A stretch of 64,000 nt of DNA from Prinia subflava (taxonomy: Eukaryota > Chordata > Aves > Passeriformes > Cisticolidae). This document shows positions 29,879 to 44,517 of the stretch, in pieces; the stretch's first letter is position 1; each line of letters begins with the position of its first letter. A program made the position numbers and the translations under genes. The stretch is taken from contig NW_026961087.1 of NCBI RefSeq assembly GCF_021018805.1, positions 90,838 through 154,837 of the forward strand. Reading direction: 5' to 3'. The notes below the pieces were generated by a model. It ran no database searches and was not told where the DNA came from. It saw only the letters and a program-made list of their open reading frames with translations.

Positions 29879-32800
29879 GTTACTGCCTAATTTGCTTAAT
29901 TTCCATGAAAGAGCTCTGTAACATAAAGCTTTGCTTTTCCCAGTGAACAGTGATCTCTGCTTTTTGTTTCTATGTCGTGCTTTCTGGAGTTGATCAAAAC
30001 ACAATTCTTGTCTGTTTGGTTGTGTTCCCAGGAAGCAGAGAAGCTGCTGCACACACTTACTTGCCTTTTGCAGTACCGGTTGACACTTTGCACATGGATG
30101 TGTTTTCCTTGTCACCACACCAAGAATAAAGGTGGTTACTTCCTATTTGGCTTGATTTCTATGAAAGAGCCATGGAACAGAAAACTTTCCTTTGACACTC
30201 TACCGCTTGATGTTTCTCATGTCTATAGAGCAGAACCAAAGCTGGTATTGCCTAGATGACTAAGTCTCCATGAAAGTGCTCTGGAACATCAAGCTTTGCT
30301 TTTCAGCTTGAACACTGAAGTCTGCATTTGGTTTCAATATGTTACTTTCTGGAGTTGATCAAATCACAGTTCTTGTCTGTTTGTTTGTGTTCCCAGGAAA
30401 GAGAGAAGCTGCTGCAGACAGTTTTTTGCCTTAGCCACTACTGGCTTCTACACTGCACCGGTTGGTGTCTTTCATGTCCTTAGAAGAAGAACCAAAGCTG
30501 TTACTGCCTAATTTGCTTAATTTCCATGAAAGAGCTCTGTAACATAAAGCTTGGCTTTTCCCAGTGAACAGTGATCTCTGCTTTTTGTTTCTATGTCGTG
30601 CTTTCTGGAGTTGATCAAAACACAATTCTTGTCTGTTTGGTTGTGTTCCCAGGAAGCAGAGAAGCTGCTGCACACACTTACTTGCCTTTTGCAGTACCGG
30701 GTTACACTTTGCACATGGATGTGTTTTCCTTGTCACCACACCAAGAATAAAGGTGGTTACTTCCTATTTGGCTTGATTTCCATGAAAGAGCCATGGAACA
30801 GAAAACTTTCCTTTGACACTCTACCGCTTGATGTTTCTCATGTCTATAGAGCAGAACCAAAGCTGGTATTGCCTAGATGACTAAGTCTCCATGAAAGTGC
30901 TCTGGAACATCAAGCTTTGCTTTTCAGCTTGAACACTGAAGTCTGCATTTGGTTTCAATGTGTTACTTTCTGGAGTTGATCAAATCACAGTTCTTGTCTG
31001 TTTGTTTGTGTTCCCAGGAAAGAGAGAAGCTGCTGCAGACAGTTTTTTGCCTTAGCCACTACTGGCTTCTACACTGCACCGGTTGGTGTCTTTCATGTCC
31101 TTAGAAGAAGAACCAAAGCTGTTACTGCCTAATTTGCTTAATTTCCATGAAAGAGCTCTGTAACATAAAGCTTTGCTTTTCCCAGTGAACAGTGATCTCT
31201 GCTTTTTGTTTCTATGTCGTGCTTTCTGGAGTTGATCAAAACACAATTCTTGTCTGTTTGGTTGTGTTCCCAGGAAGCAGAGAAGCTGCTGCACACACTT
31301 ACTTGCCTTTTGCAGTACCGGGTTACACTTTGCACATGGATGTGTTTTCCTTGTCACCACACCAAGAATAAAGGTGGTTACTTCCTATTTGGCTTGATTT
31401 CCATGAAAGAGCCATGGAACAGAAAACTTTCCTTTGACACTCTACCGCTTGATGTTTCTCATGTCTATAGAGCAGAACCAAAGCTGGTATTGCCTAGATG
31501 ACTAAGTCTCCATGAAAGTGCTCTGGAACATCAAGCTTTGCTTTTCAGCTTGAACACTGAAGTCTGCATTTGGTTTCAATGTGTTACTTTCTGGAGTTGA
31601 TCAAATCACAGTTCTTGTCTGTTGGTTTGTGTTCCCAGGAAAGAGAGAAGCTGCTGCAGACAGTTTTTTGCCTTAGCCACTACTGGCTTCTACACTGCAC
31701 CGGTTGGTGTCTTTCATGTCCTTAGAAGAAGAACCAAAGCTGTTACTGCCTAATTTGCTTAATTTCCATGAAAGAGCTCTGTAACATAAAGCTTGGCTTT
31801 TCCCAGTGAACAGTGATCTCTGCTTTTTGTTTCTATGTCGTGCTTTCTGGAGTTGATCAAAACACAATTCTTGTCTGTTTGGTTGTGTTCCCAGGAAGCA
31901 GAGAAGCTGCTGCACACACTTACTTGCCTTTTGCAGTACCGGGTTACACTTTGCACATGGATGTGTTTTCCTTGTCACCACACCAAGAATAAAGGTGGTT
32001 ACTTCCTATTTGGCTTGATTTCCATGAAAGAGCCATGGAACAGAAAACTTTCCTTTGACACTCTACCGCTTGATGTTTCTCATGTCTATAGAGCAGAACC
32101 AAAGCTGGTATTGCCTAGATGACTAAGTCTCCATGAAAGTGCTCTGTAACATCAAGCTTTGCTTTTCAGCTTGAACACTGAAGTCTGCATTTGGTTTCAA
32201 TGTGTTACTTTCTGGAGTTGATCAAATCACAGTTCTTGTCTGTTGGTTTGTGTTCCCAGGAAAGAGAGAAGCTGCTGCAGACAGTTTTTTGCCTTAGCCA
32301 CTACTGGCTTCTACACTGCACCGGTTGGTGTCTTTCATGTCCTTAGAAGAAGAACCAAAGCTGTTACTGCCTAATTTGCTTAATTTCCATGAAAGAGCTC
32401 TGTAACATAAAGCTTTGCTTTTCCCAGTGAACAGTGATCTCTGCTTTTTGTTTCTATGTCGTGCTTTCTGGAGTTGATCAAAACACAATTCTTGTCTGTT
32501 TGGTTGTGTTCCCAGGAAGCAGAGAAGCTGCTGCACACACTTACTTGCCTTTTGCAGTACCGGGTTACACTTTGCACATGGATGTGTTTTCCTTGTCACC
32601 ACACCAAGAATAAAGGTGATTACTTCCTATTTGGCTTGATTTCCATGAAAGAGCCATGGAACAGAAACCTTTCCTTTGACACTCTACCGCTTGATGTTTC
32701 TCATGTCTATAGAGCAGAACCAAAGCTGGTATTGCCTAGATGACTAAGTCTCCATGAAAGTGCTCTGGAACATCAAGCTTTGCTTTTCAGCTTGAACACT

Positions 32801-35800
32801 GAAGTCTGCATTTGGTTTCAATGTGTTACTTTCTGGAGTTGATCAAATCACAGTTCTTGTCTGTTGGTTTGTGTTCCCAGGAAAGAGAGAAGCTGCTGCA
32901 GACAGTTTTTTGCCTTAGCCACTACTGGCTTCTACACTGCACCGGTTGGTGTCTTTCATGTCCTTAGAAGAAGAACCAAAGCTGTTACTGCCTAATTTGC
33001 TTAATTTCCATGAAAGAGCTCTGTAACATAAAGCTTGGCTTTTCCCAGTGAACAGTGATCTCTGCTTTTTGTTTCTATGTCGTGCTTTCTGGAGTTGATC
33101 AAAACACAATTCTTGTCTGTTTGGTTGTGTTCCCAGGAAGCAGAGAAGCTGCTGCACACACTTACTTGCCTTTTGCAGTACCGGGTTACACTTTGCACAT
33201 GGATGTGTTTTCCTTGTCACCACACCAAGAATAAAGGTGGTTACTTCCTATTTGGCTTGATTTTCATGAAAGAGCCATGGAACAGAAAACTTTCCTTTGA
33301 CACTCTACCGCTTGATGTTTCTCATGTCTATAGAGCAGAACCAAAGCTGGTATTGCCTAGATGACTAAGTCTCCATGAAAGTGCTCTGGAACATCAAGCT
33401 TTGCTTTTCAGCTTGAACACTGAAGTCTGCATTTGGTTTCAATGTGTTACTTTCTGGAGTTGATCAAATCACAGTTCTTGTCTGTTGGTTTGTGTTCCCA
33501 GGAAAGAGAGAAGCTGCTGCAGACAGTTTTTTGCCTTAGCCACTACTGGCTTCTACACTGCACCGGTTGGTGTCTTTCATGTCCTTAGAAGAAGAACCAA
33601 AGCTGTTACTGCCTAATTTGCTTAATTTCCATGAAAGAGCTCTGTAACATAAAGCTTGGCTTTTCCCAGTGAACAGTGATCTCTGCTTTTTGTTTCTATG
33701 TCGTGCTTTCTGGAGTTGATCAAAACACAATTCTTGTCTGTTTGGTTGTGTTCCCAGGAAGCAGAGAAGCTGCTGCACACACTTACTTGCCTTTTGCAGT
33801 ACCGGGTTACACTTTGCACATGGATGTGTTTTCCTTGTCACCACACCAAGAATAAAGGTGGTTACTTCCTATTTGGCTTGATTTTCATGAAAGAGCCATG
33901 GAACAGAAAACTTTCCTTTGACACTCTACCGCTTGATGTTTCTCATGTCTATAGAGCAGAACCAAGCTGGTATTGCCTAGATGACTAAGTCTCCATGAAT
34001 GTGCTCTGGAACATCAAAGCTTTGCTTTTCAGCTTGAACACTGAAGTCTGCATTTGGTTTCAATATGTTACTTTCTGGAGTTGATCAAATCACAGTTCTT
34101 GTCTGTTTGTTTGTGTTCCCAGGAAAGAGAGAAGCTGCTGCAGACAGTTTTTTGCCTTAGCCACTACTGGCTTCTACACTGCACCGGTTGGTGTCTTTCA
34201 TGTCCTTAGAAGAAGAACCAAAGCTGTTACTGCCTAATTTGCTTAATTTCCATGAAAGAGCTCTGTAACATAAAGCTTGGCTTTTCCCAGTGAACAGTGA
34301 TCTCTGCTTTTTGTTTCTATGTCGTGCTTTCTGGAGTTGATCAAAACACAATTCTTGTCTGTTTGGTTGTGTTCCCAGGAAGCAGAGAAGCTGCTGCACA
34401 CACTTACTTGCCTTTTGCAGTACCGGGTTACACTTTGCACATGGATGTGTTTTCCTTGTCACCACACCAAGAATAAAGGTGGTTACTTCCTATTTGGCTT
34501 GATTTCCATGAAAGAGCCATGGAACAGAAAACTTTCCTTTGACACTCTACCGCTTGATGTTTCTCATGTCTATAGAGCAGAACCAAAGCTGGTATTGCCT
34601 AGATGACTAAGTCTCCATGAAAGTGCTCTGGAACATCAAGCTTTGCTTTTCAGCTTGAACACTGAAGTCTGCATCTGGTTTCAATGTGTTACTTTCTGGA
34701 GTTGATCAAATCACAGTTCTTGTCTGTTTGTTTGTGTTCCCAGGAAAGAGAGAAGCTGCTGCAGACAGTTTTTTGCCTTAGCCACTACTGGCTTCTACAC
34801 TGCACCGGTTGGTGTCTTTCATGTCCTTAGAAGAAGAACCAAAGCTGTTACTGCCTAATTTGCTTCATTTCCATGAAAGAGCTCTGTAACATAAAGCTTG
34901 GCTTTTCCAGTGAACAGTGATCTCTGCTTTTTGTTTCTATGTCGTGCTTTCTGGAGTTGATCAAAACACAATTCTTGTCTGTTTGGTTGTGTTCCCAGGA
35001 AGCAGAGAAGCTGCTGCACACACTTACTTGCCTTTTGCAGTACCGGGTTACACTTTGCACATGGATGTGTTTTCCTTGTCACCACACCAAGAATAAAGGT
35101 GGTTACTTCCTATTTGGCTTGATTTCCATGAAAGAGCCATGGAACAGAAAACTTTCCTTTGACACTCTACCGCTTGATGTTTCTCATGTCTATAGAGCAG
35201 AACCAAAGCTGGTATTGCCTAGATGACTAAGTCTCCATGAAAGTGCTCTGGAACATCAAGCTTTGCTTTTCAGCTTGAACACTGAAGTCTGCATCTGGTT
35301 TCAATGTGTTACTTTCTGGAGTTGATCAAATCACAGTTCTTGTCTGTTTGTTTGTGTTCCCAGGAAAGAGAGAAGCTGCTGCAGACAGTTTTTTGCCTTA
35401 GCCACTACTGGCTTCTACACTGCACCGGTTGGTGTCTTTCATGTCCTTAGAAGAAGAACCAAAGCTGTTACTGCCTAATTTGCTTAATTTCCATGAAAGA
35501 GCTCTGTAACATAAAGCTTGGCTTTTCCCAGTGAACAGTGATCTCTGCTTTTTGTTTCTATGTCGTGCTTTCTGGAGTTGATCAAAACACAATTCTTGTC
35601 TGTTTGGTTGTGTTCCCAGGAGCAGAGAAGCTGCTGCACACACTTACTTGCCTTTTGCAGTACCGGTTGACACTTTGCACATGGATGTGTTTTCCTTGTC
35701 ACCACACCAAGAATAAAGGTGGTTACTTCCTATTTGGCTTGATTTCTATGAAAGAGCCATGGAACAGAAAACTTTCCTTTGACACTCTACCGCTTGATGT

Positions 35801-36084
35801 TTCTCATGTCTATAGAGCAGAACCAAAGCTGGTATTGCCTAGATGACTAAGTCTCCATGAAAGTGCTCTGGAACATCAAGCTTTGCTTTTCAGCTTGAAC
35901 ACTGAAGTCTGCATTTGGTTTCAATATGTTACTTTCTGGAGTTGATCAATCACAGTTCTTGTCTGTTTGTTTGTGTTCCCAGGAAAGAGAGAAGCTGCTG
36001 CAGACAGTTTTTGCCTTAGCCACTACTGGCTTCTACACTGCACCGGTTGGTGTCTTTCATGTCCTTAGAAGAAGAACCAAAGCT
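29879..36084. repeat. 10-unit super-repeat, copy 2
   Basis: It repeats the variant order of 23669-29878 at a 6,210-bp offset. It is four bases shorter because six single-base indels fall in its last 2.1 kb. After it, units 36085 to about 38566 follow the order of members 2-5 of the block, suggesting a partial third copy that lacks member 1. Confidence 0.85.
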
Positions 36085-39000
36085 GTTACTGCCTAATTTG
36101 CTTAATTTCCATGAAAGAGCTCTGTAACATAAAGCTTGGCTTTTCCCAGTGAACAGTGATCTCTGCTTTTTGTTTCTATGTCGTGCTTTCTGGAGTTGAT
36201 CAAAACACAATTCTTGTCTGTTTGGTTGTGTTCCCAGGAAGCAGAGAAGCTGCTGCACACACTTACTTGCCTTTTGCAGTACCGGGTTACACTTTGCACA
36301 TGGATGTGTTTTCCTTGTCACCACACCAAGAATAAAGGTGGTTACTTCCTATTTGGCTTGATTTCCATGAAAGAGCCATGGAACAGAAAACTTTCCTTTG
36401 ACACTCTACCGCTTGATGTTTCTCATGTCTATAGAGCAGAACCAAAGCTGGTATTGCCTAGATGACTAAGTCTCCATGAAAGTGCTCTGGAACATCAAGC
36501 TTTGCTTTTCAGCTTGAACACTGAAGTCTGCATTTGGTTTCAATGTGTTACTTTCTGGAGTTGATCAAATCACAGTTCTTGTCTGTTGGCTTGTGTTCCC
36601 AGGAAAGAGAGAAGCTGCTGCAGACAGTTTTTTGCCTTAGCCACTACTGGCTTCTACACTGCACCGGTTGGTGTCTTTCATGTCCTTAGAAGAAGAACCA
36701 AAGCTGTTACTGCCTAATTTGCTTAATTTCCATGAAAGAGCTCTGTAACATAAAGCTTTGCTTTTCCCAGTGAACAGTGATCTCTGCTTTTTGTTTCTAT
36801 GTCGTGCTTTCTGGAGTTGATCAAAACACAATTCTTGTCTGTTTGGTTGTGTTCCCAGGAAGCAGAGAAGCTGCTGCACACACTTACTTGCCTTTTGCAG
36901 TACCGGGTTACACTTTGCACATGGATGTGTTTTCCTTGTCACCACACCAAGAATAAAGGTGGTTACTTCCTATTTGGCTTGATTTCCATGAAAGAGCCAT
37001 GGAACAGAAAACTTTCCTTTGACACTCTACCGCTTGATGTTTCTCATGTCTATAGAGCAGAACCAAAGCTGGTATTGCCTAGATGACTAAGTCTCCATGA
37101 AAGTGCTCTGGAACATCAAGCTTTGCTTTTCAGCTTGAACACTGAAGTCTGCATTTGGTTTCAATGTGTTACTTTCTGGAGTTGATCAAATCACAGTTCT
37201 TGTCTGTTGGTTTGTGTTCCCAGGAAAGAGAGAAGCTGCTGCAGACAGTTTTTTGCTTAGCCACTACTGGCTTCTACAGTGCACCGGTTGGTGTCTTTCA
37301 TGTCCTTAGAAGAAGAACCAAAGCTGTTACTGCCTAATTTGCTTAATTTCCATGAAAGAGCTCTGTAACATAAAGCTTGGCTTTTCCCAGTGAACAGTGA
37401 TCTCTGCTTTTTGTTTCTATGTCGTGCTTTCTGGAGTTGATCAAAACACAATTCTTGTCTGTTTGGTTGTGTTCCCAGGAAGCAGAGAAGCTGCTGCACA
37501 CACTTACTTGCCTTTTGCAGTACCAGGGTTACACTTTGCACATGGATGTGTTTTCCTTGTCACCACACCAAGAATAAAGGTGGTTACTTCCTATTTGGCT
37601 TGATTTCCATGAAAGAGCCATGGAACAGAAACCTTTCCTTTGACACTCTACCGCTTGATGTTTCTCATGTCTATAGAGCAGAACCAAAGCTGGTATTGCC
37701 TAGATGACTAAGTCTCCATGAAAGTGCTCTGTAACATCAAGCTTTGCTTTTCAGCTTGAACACTGAAGTCTGCATTTGGTTTCAATGTGTTACTTTCTGG
37801 AGTTGATCAAATCACAGTTCTTGTCTGTTGGTTTGTGTTCCCAGGAAAGAGAGAAGCTGCTGCAGACAGTTTTTTGCCTTAGCCACTACTGGCTTCTACA
37901 CTGCACCGGTTGGTGTCTTTCATGTCCTTAGAAGAAGAACCAAAGCTGTTACTGCCTAATTTGCTTAATTTCCATGAAAGAGCTCTGTAACATAAAGCTT
38001 TGCTTTTCCCAGTGAACAGTGATCTCTGCTTTTGTTTCTATGTCGTGCTTTCTGGAGTTGATCAAAACACAATTCTTGTCTGTTTGGTTGTGTTCCCAGG
38101 AAGCAGAGAAGCTGCTGCACACACTTACTTGCCTTTTGCAGTACCGGGTTACACTTTGCACATGGATGTGTTTTCCTTGTCACCACACCAAGAATAAAGG
38201 TGATTACTTCCTATTTGGCTTGATTTCCATGAAAGAGCCATGGAACAGAAACCTTTCCTTTGACACTCTACCGCTTGATGTTTCTCATGTCTATAGAGCA
38301 GAACCAAAGCTGGTATTGCCTAGATGACTAAGTCTCCATGAAAGTGCTCTGGAACATCAAGCTTTGCTTTTCAGCTTGAACACTGAAGTCTGCATTTGGT
38401 TTCAATGTGTTACTTTCTGGAGTTGATCAAATCACAGTTCTTGTCTGTTGGTTTGTGTTCCCAGGAAAGAGAGAAGCTGCTGCAGACAGTTTTTTGCCTT
38501 AGCCACTACTGGCTTCTACACTGCACCGGTTGGTGTCTTTCATGTCCTTAGAAGAAGAACCAAAGCTGTTACTGCCTAATTTGCTTAATTTCCATGAAAG
38601 AGCTCTGTAACATAAGCTTGGCTTTTCCCAGTGAACAGTGATCTCTGCTTTTTGTTTCTATGTCGTGCTTTCTGGAGTTGATCAAAACACAATTCTTGTC
38701 TGTTTGGTTGTGTTCCCAGGAAGCAGAGAAGCTGCTGCACACACTTACTTGCCTTTTGCAGTACCGGGTTACACTTTGCACATGGATGTGTTTTCCTTGT
38801 CACCACACCAAGAATAAAGGTGGTTACTTCCTATTTGGCTTGATTTCCATGAAAGAGCCATGGAACAGAAAACTTTCCTTTGACACTCTACCGCTTGATG
38901 TTTCTCATGTCTATAGAGCAGAACCAAAGCTGGTATTGCCTAGATGACTAAGTCTCCATGAAAGTGCTCTGGAACATCAAGCTTTGCTTTTCAGCTTGAA

Positions 39001-42000
39001 CACTGAAGTCTGCATTTGGTTTCAATGTGTTACTTTCTGGAGTTGATCAAATCACAGTTCTTGTCTGTTGGCTTGTGTTCCCAGGAAAGAGAGAAGCTGC
39101 TGCAGACAGTTTTTTGCCTTAGCCACTACTGGCTTCTACACTGCACCGGTTGGTGTCTTTCATGTCCTTAGAAGAAGAACCAAAGCTGTTACTGCCTAAT
39201 TTGCTTAATTTCCATGAAAGAGCTCTGTAACATAAAGCTTTGCTTTTCCCAGTGAACAGTGATCTCTGCTTTTTGTTTCTATGTCGTGCTTTCTGGAGTT
39301 GATCAAAACACAATTCTTGTCTGTTTGGTTGTGTTCCCAGGAAGCAGAGAAGCTGCTGCACACACTTACTTGCCTTTTGCAGTACCGGGTTACACTTTGC
39401 ACATGGATGTGTTTTCCTTGTCACCACACCAAGAATAAAGGTGGTTACTTCCTATTTGGCTTGATTTCCATGAAAGAGCCATGGAACAGAAAACTTTCCT
39501 TTGACACTCTACCGCTTGATGTTTCTCATGTCTATAGAGCAGAACCAAAGCTGGTATTGCCTAGATGACTAAGTCTCCATGAAAGTGCTCTGGAACATCA
39601 AGCTTTGCTTTTCAGCTTGAACACTGAAGTCTGCATTTGGTTTCAATGTGTTACTTTCTGGAGTTGATCAAATCACAGTTCTTGTCTGTTGGTTTGTGTT
39701 CCCAGGAAAGAGAGAAGCTGCTGCAGACAGTTTTTTGCCTTAGCCACTACTGGCTTCTACAGTGCACCGGTTGTGTCTTTCATTCATGTCCTTAGAAGAA
39801 GAACCAAAGCTGTTACTGCCTAATTTGCTTAATTTCCATGAAAGAGCTCTGTAACATAAAGCTTGGCTTTTCCCAGTGAACAGTGATCTCTGCTTTTTGT
39901 TTCTATGTCGTGCTTTCTGGAGTTGATCAAAACACAATTCTTGTCTGTTTGGTTGTGTTCCCAGGAAGCAGAGAAGCTGCTGCACACACTTACTTGCCTT
40001 TTGCAGTACCGGGTTACACTTTGCACATGGATGTGTTTTCCTTGTCACCACACCAAGAATAAAGGTGGTTACTTCCTATTTGGCTTGATTTCCATGAAAG
40101 AGCCATGGAACAGAAAACTTTCCTTTGACACTCTACCGCTTGATGTTTCTCATGTCTATAGAGCAGAACCAAAGCTGGTATTGCCTAGATGACTAAGTCT
40201 CCATGAAAGTGCTCTGTAACATCAAGCTTTGCTTTTCAGCTTGAACACTGAAGTCTGCATTTGGTTTCAATGTGTTACTTTCTGGAGTTGATCAAATCAC
40301 AGTTCTTGTCTGTTTGTTTGTGTTCCCAGGAAAGAGAGAAGCTGCTGCAGACAGTTTTTTGCCTTAGCCACTACTGGCTTCTACACTGCACCGGTTGGTG
40401 TCTTTCATGTCCTTAGAAGAAGAACCAAAGCTGTTACTGCCTAATTTGCTTAATTTCCATGAAAGAGCTCTGTAACATAAAGCTTGGCTTTTCCCAGTGA
40501 ACAGTGATCTCTGCTTTTTGTTTCTATGTCGTGCTTTCTGGAGTTGATCAAAACACAATTCTTGTCTGTTTGGTTGTGTTCCCAGGAAGCAGAGAAGCTG
40601 CTGCACACACTTACTTGCCTTTTGCAGTACCGGGTTACACTTTGCACATGGATGTGTTTTCCTTGTCACCACACCAAGAATAAAGGTGATTACTTCCTAT
40701 TTGGCTTGATTTCCATGAAAGAGCCATGGAACAGAAAACTTTCCTTTGACACTCTACCGCTTGATGTTTCTCATGTCTATAGAGCAGAACCAAAGCTGGT
40801 ATTGCCTAGATGACTAAGTCTCCATGAAAGTGCTCTGGAACATCAAGCTTTGCTTTTCAGCTTGAACACTGAAGTCTGCATCTGGTTTCAATGTGTTACT
40901 TTCTGGAGTTGATCAAATCACAGTTCTTGTCTGTTTGTTTGTGTTCCCAGGAAAGAGAGAAGCTGCTGCAGACAGTTTTTTTGCCTTAGCCACTACTGGC
41001 TTCTACACTGCACCGGTTGGTGTCTTTCATGTCCTTAGAAGAAGAACCAAAGCTGTTACTGCCTAATTTGCTTAATTTCCATGAAAGAGCTCTGTAACAT
41101 AAAGCTTTGCTTTTCCCAGTGAACAGTGATCTCTGCTTTTTGTTTCTATGTCGTGCTTTCTGGAGTTGATCAAAACACAATTCTTGTCTGTTTGGTTGTG
41201 TTCCCAGGAAGCAGAGAAGCTGCTGCACACACTTACTTGCCTTTTGCAGTACCGGGTTACACTTTGCACATGGATGTGTTTTCCTTGTCACCACACCAAG
41301 AATAAAGGTGGTTACTTCCTATTTGGCTTGATTTCCATGAAAGAGCCATGGAACAGAAAACTTTCCTTTGACACTCTACCCGCTTGATGTTTCTCATGTC
41401 TATAGAGCAGAACCAAAGCTGGTATTGCCTAGATGACTAAGTCTCCATGAAAGTGCTCTGGAACATCAAGCTTTGCTTTTCAGCTTGAACACTGAAGTCT
41501 GCATCTGGTTTCAATGTGTTACTTTCTGGAGTTGATCAAATCACAGTTCTTGTCTGTTTGTTTGTGTTCCAGGAAAGAGAGAAGCTGCTGCAGACAGTTT
41601 TTTGCCTTAGCCACTACTGGCTTCTACACTGCACCGGTTGGTGTCTTTCATGTCCTTAGAAGAAGAACCAAAGCTGTTACTTGCCTAATTTGCTTAATTT
41701 CCATGAAAGAGCTCTGTAACATAAAGCTTGGCTTTTCCCAGTGAACAGTGATCTCTGCTTTTTGTTTCTATGTCGTGCTTTCTGGAGTTGATCAAAACAC
41801 AATTCTTGTCTGTTTGGTTGTGTTCCCAGGAAGCAGAGAAGCTGCTGCACACACTTACTTGCCTTTTGCAGTACCGGTTGACACTTTGCACATGGATGTG
41901 TTTTCCTTGTCACCACACCAAGAATAAAGGTGGTTACTTCCTATTTGGCTTGATTTCCATGAAAGAGCCATGGAACAGAAAACTTTCCTTTGACACTCTA

Positions 42001-44517
42001 CCGCTTGATGTTTCTCATGTCTATAGAGCAGAACCAAAGCTGGTATTGCCTAGATGACTAAGTCTCCATGAAAGTGCTCTGGAACATCAAGCTTTGCTTT
42101 TCAGCTTGAACACTGAAGTCTGCATTTGGTTTCAATGTGTTACTTTCTGGAGTTGATCAAATCACAGTTCTTGTCTGTTTGCTTGTGTTCCCAGGAAAGA
42201 GAGAAGCTGCTGCAGACAGTTTTTTGCCTTAGCCACTACTGGCTTCTACACTGCAGCGGTTGGTGTCTTTCATGTCCTTAGAAGAAGAACCAAAGCTGTT
42301 ACTGCCTAATTTGCTTAATTTCCATGAAAGAGCTCTGTAACATAAAGCTTGGCTTTTCCCAGTGAACAGTGATCTCTGCTTTTTGTTTCTATGTCGTGCT
42401 TTCTGGAGTTGATCAAAACACAATTCTTGTCTGTTTGGTTGTGTTCCCAGGAAGCAGAGAAGCTGCTGCACACACTTACTTGCCTTTTGCAGTACCGGGT
42501 TTACACTTTGCACATGGATGTGTTTTCCTTGTCACCACACCAAGAATAAAGGTGGTTACTTCCTATTTGGCTTGATTTCCATGAAAGAGCCATGGAACAG
42601 AAAACTTTCCTTTGACACTCTACCGCTTGATGTTTCTCATGTCTATAGAGCAGAACCAAAGCTGGTATTGCCTAGATGACTAAGTCTCCATGAAAGTGCT
42701 CTGGAACATCAAGCTTTGCTTTTCAGCTTGAACACTGAAGTCTGCATTTGGTTTTCAATGTGTTACTTTCTGGAGTTGATCAAATCACAGTTCTTGTCTG
42801 TTGGTTTGTGTTCCCAGGAAAGAGAGAAGCTGCTGCAGACAGTTTTTTGCCTTAGCCACTACTGGCTTCTACACTGCACCGGTTGGTGTCTTTCATGTCC
42901 TTAGAAGAAGAACCAAAGCTGTTACTGCCTAATTTGCTTAATTTCCATGAAAGAGCTCTGTAACATAAAGCTTGGCTTTTCCCAGTGAACAGTGATCTCT
43001 GCTTTTTGTTTCTATGTCGTGCTTTCTGGAGTTGATCAAACACAATTCTTGTCTGTTTGGTTGTGTTCCCAGGAAGCAGAGAAGCTGCTGCACACACTTA
43101 CTTGCCTTTTGCAGTACCGGGTTACACTTTGCACATGGATGTGTTTTCCTTGTCACCTACACCAAGAATAAAGGTGGTTACTTCCTATTTGGCTTGATTT
43201 CCATGAAAGAGCCATGGAACAGAAAACTTTCCTTTGACACTCTACCGCTTGATGTTTCTCATGTCTATAGAGCAGAACCAAAGCTGGTATTGCCTAGATG
43301 ACTAAGTCTCCATGAAAGTGCTCTGGAACATCAAGCTTTGCTTTTCAGCTTGAACACTGAAGTCTGCATTTGGTTTCAATGTGTTACTTTCTGGAGTTGA
43401 TCAAATCAACAGTTCTTGTCTGTTGGTTTGTGTTCCCAGGAAAGAGAGAAGCTGCTGCAGACAGTTTTTTGCCTTAGCCACTACTGGCTTCTACACTGCA
43501 CCGGTTGGTGTCTTTCATGTCCTTAGAAGAAGAACCAAAGCTGTTACTGCCTAATTTGCTTAATTTCCATGAAAGAGCTCTGTAACATAAAGCTTGGCTT
43601 TTCCCAGTGAACAGTGATCTCTGCTTTTTGTTTCTATGTCGTGCTTTCTGGAGTTGATCAAAACACAATTCTTGTCTGTTTGGTTGTGTTCCCAGGAAGC
43701 AGAGAAGCTGCTGCACACACTTACTTGCCTTTTGCAGTACCGGTTGACACTTTGCACATGGATGTGTTTTCCTTGTCACCACACCAAGAATAAAGGTGGT
43801 TACTTCCTATTTGGCTTGATTTCCATGAAAGAGCCATGAACAGAAAACTTTCCTTTGACACTCTACCGCTTGATGTTTCTCATGTCTATAGAGCAGAACC
43901 AAAGCTGGTATTGCCTAGATGACTAAGTCTCCATGAAAGTGCTCTGGAACATCAAGCTTTGCTTTTCAGCTTGAACACTGAAGTCTGCATCTGGTTTCAA
44001 TGTGTTACTTTCTGGAGTTGATCAAATCACAGTTCTTGTCTGTTTGTTTGTGTTCCCAGGAAAGAGAGAAGCTGCTGCAGACAGTTTTTTGCCTTAGCCA
44101 CTACTGGCTTCTACACTGCACCGGTTGGTGTCTTTCATGTCCTTAGAAGAAGAACCAAAGCTGTTACTGCCTAATTTGCTTAATTTCCATGAAAGAGCTC
44201 TGTAACATAAAGCTTGGCTTTTCCCAGTGAACAGTGATCTCTGCTTTTTGTTTCTATGTCGTGCTTTCTGGAGTTGATCAAAACACAATTCTTGTCTGTT
44301 TGGTTGTGTTCCCAGGAAGCAGAGAAGCTGCTGCACACACTTACTTGCCTTTTGCAGTACCCGGGTTACACTTTGCACATGGATGTGTTTTCCTTGTCAC
44401 CACACCAAGAATAAAGGTGGTTACTTCCTATTTGGCTTGATTTCCATGAAAGAGCCATGGAACAGAAAACTTTCCTTTGACACTCTACCGCTTGATGTTT
44501 CTCATGTCTATAGAGCA
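33961..44517. repeat. Array segment with clustered small indels
   Basis: Phase breaks occur near 33964, 34013, 34908, 35620, 35949, 36010, 37256, 37524, 38032, 38613, 39771, 40981, 41381, 41570, 41681, 42500, 42755, 43040, 43158, 43409, 43838, 44361 and 44516. All are single-base changes except 39771, which lost one base and gained an extra ttca a few bases on. The net change is +3 bp, matching the total phase shift across the segment. No other part of the array has any. Likely assembly error. Confidence 0.85.

Noticed and set aside
39771..39785. The cattca duplication as a possible insertion footprint
   Set aside because: It is a four-base ttca repeat beside a one-base loss, inside the indel-rich segment. 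An assembly error or slippage explains it better than a mobile element scar.
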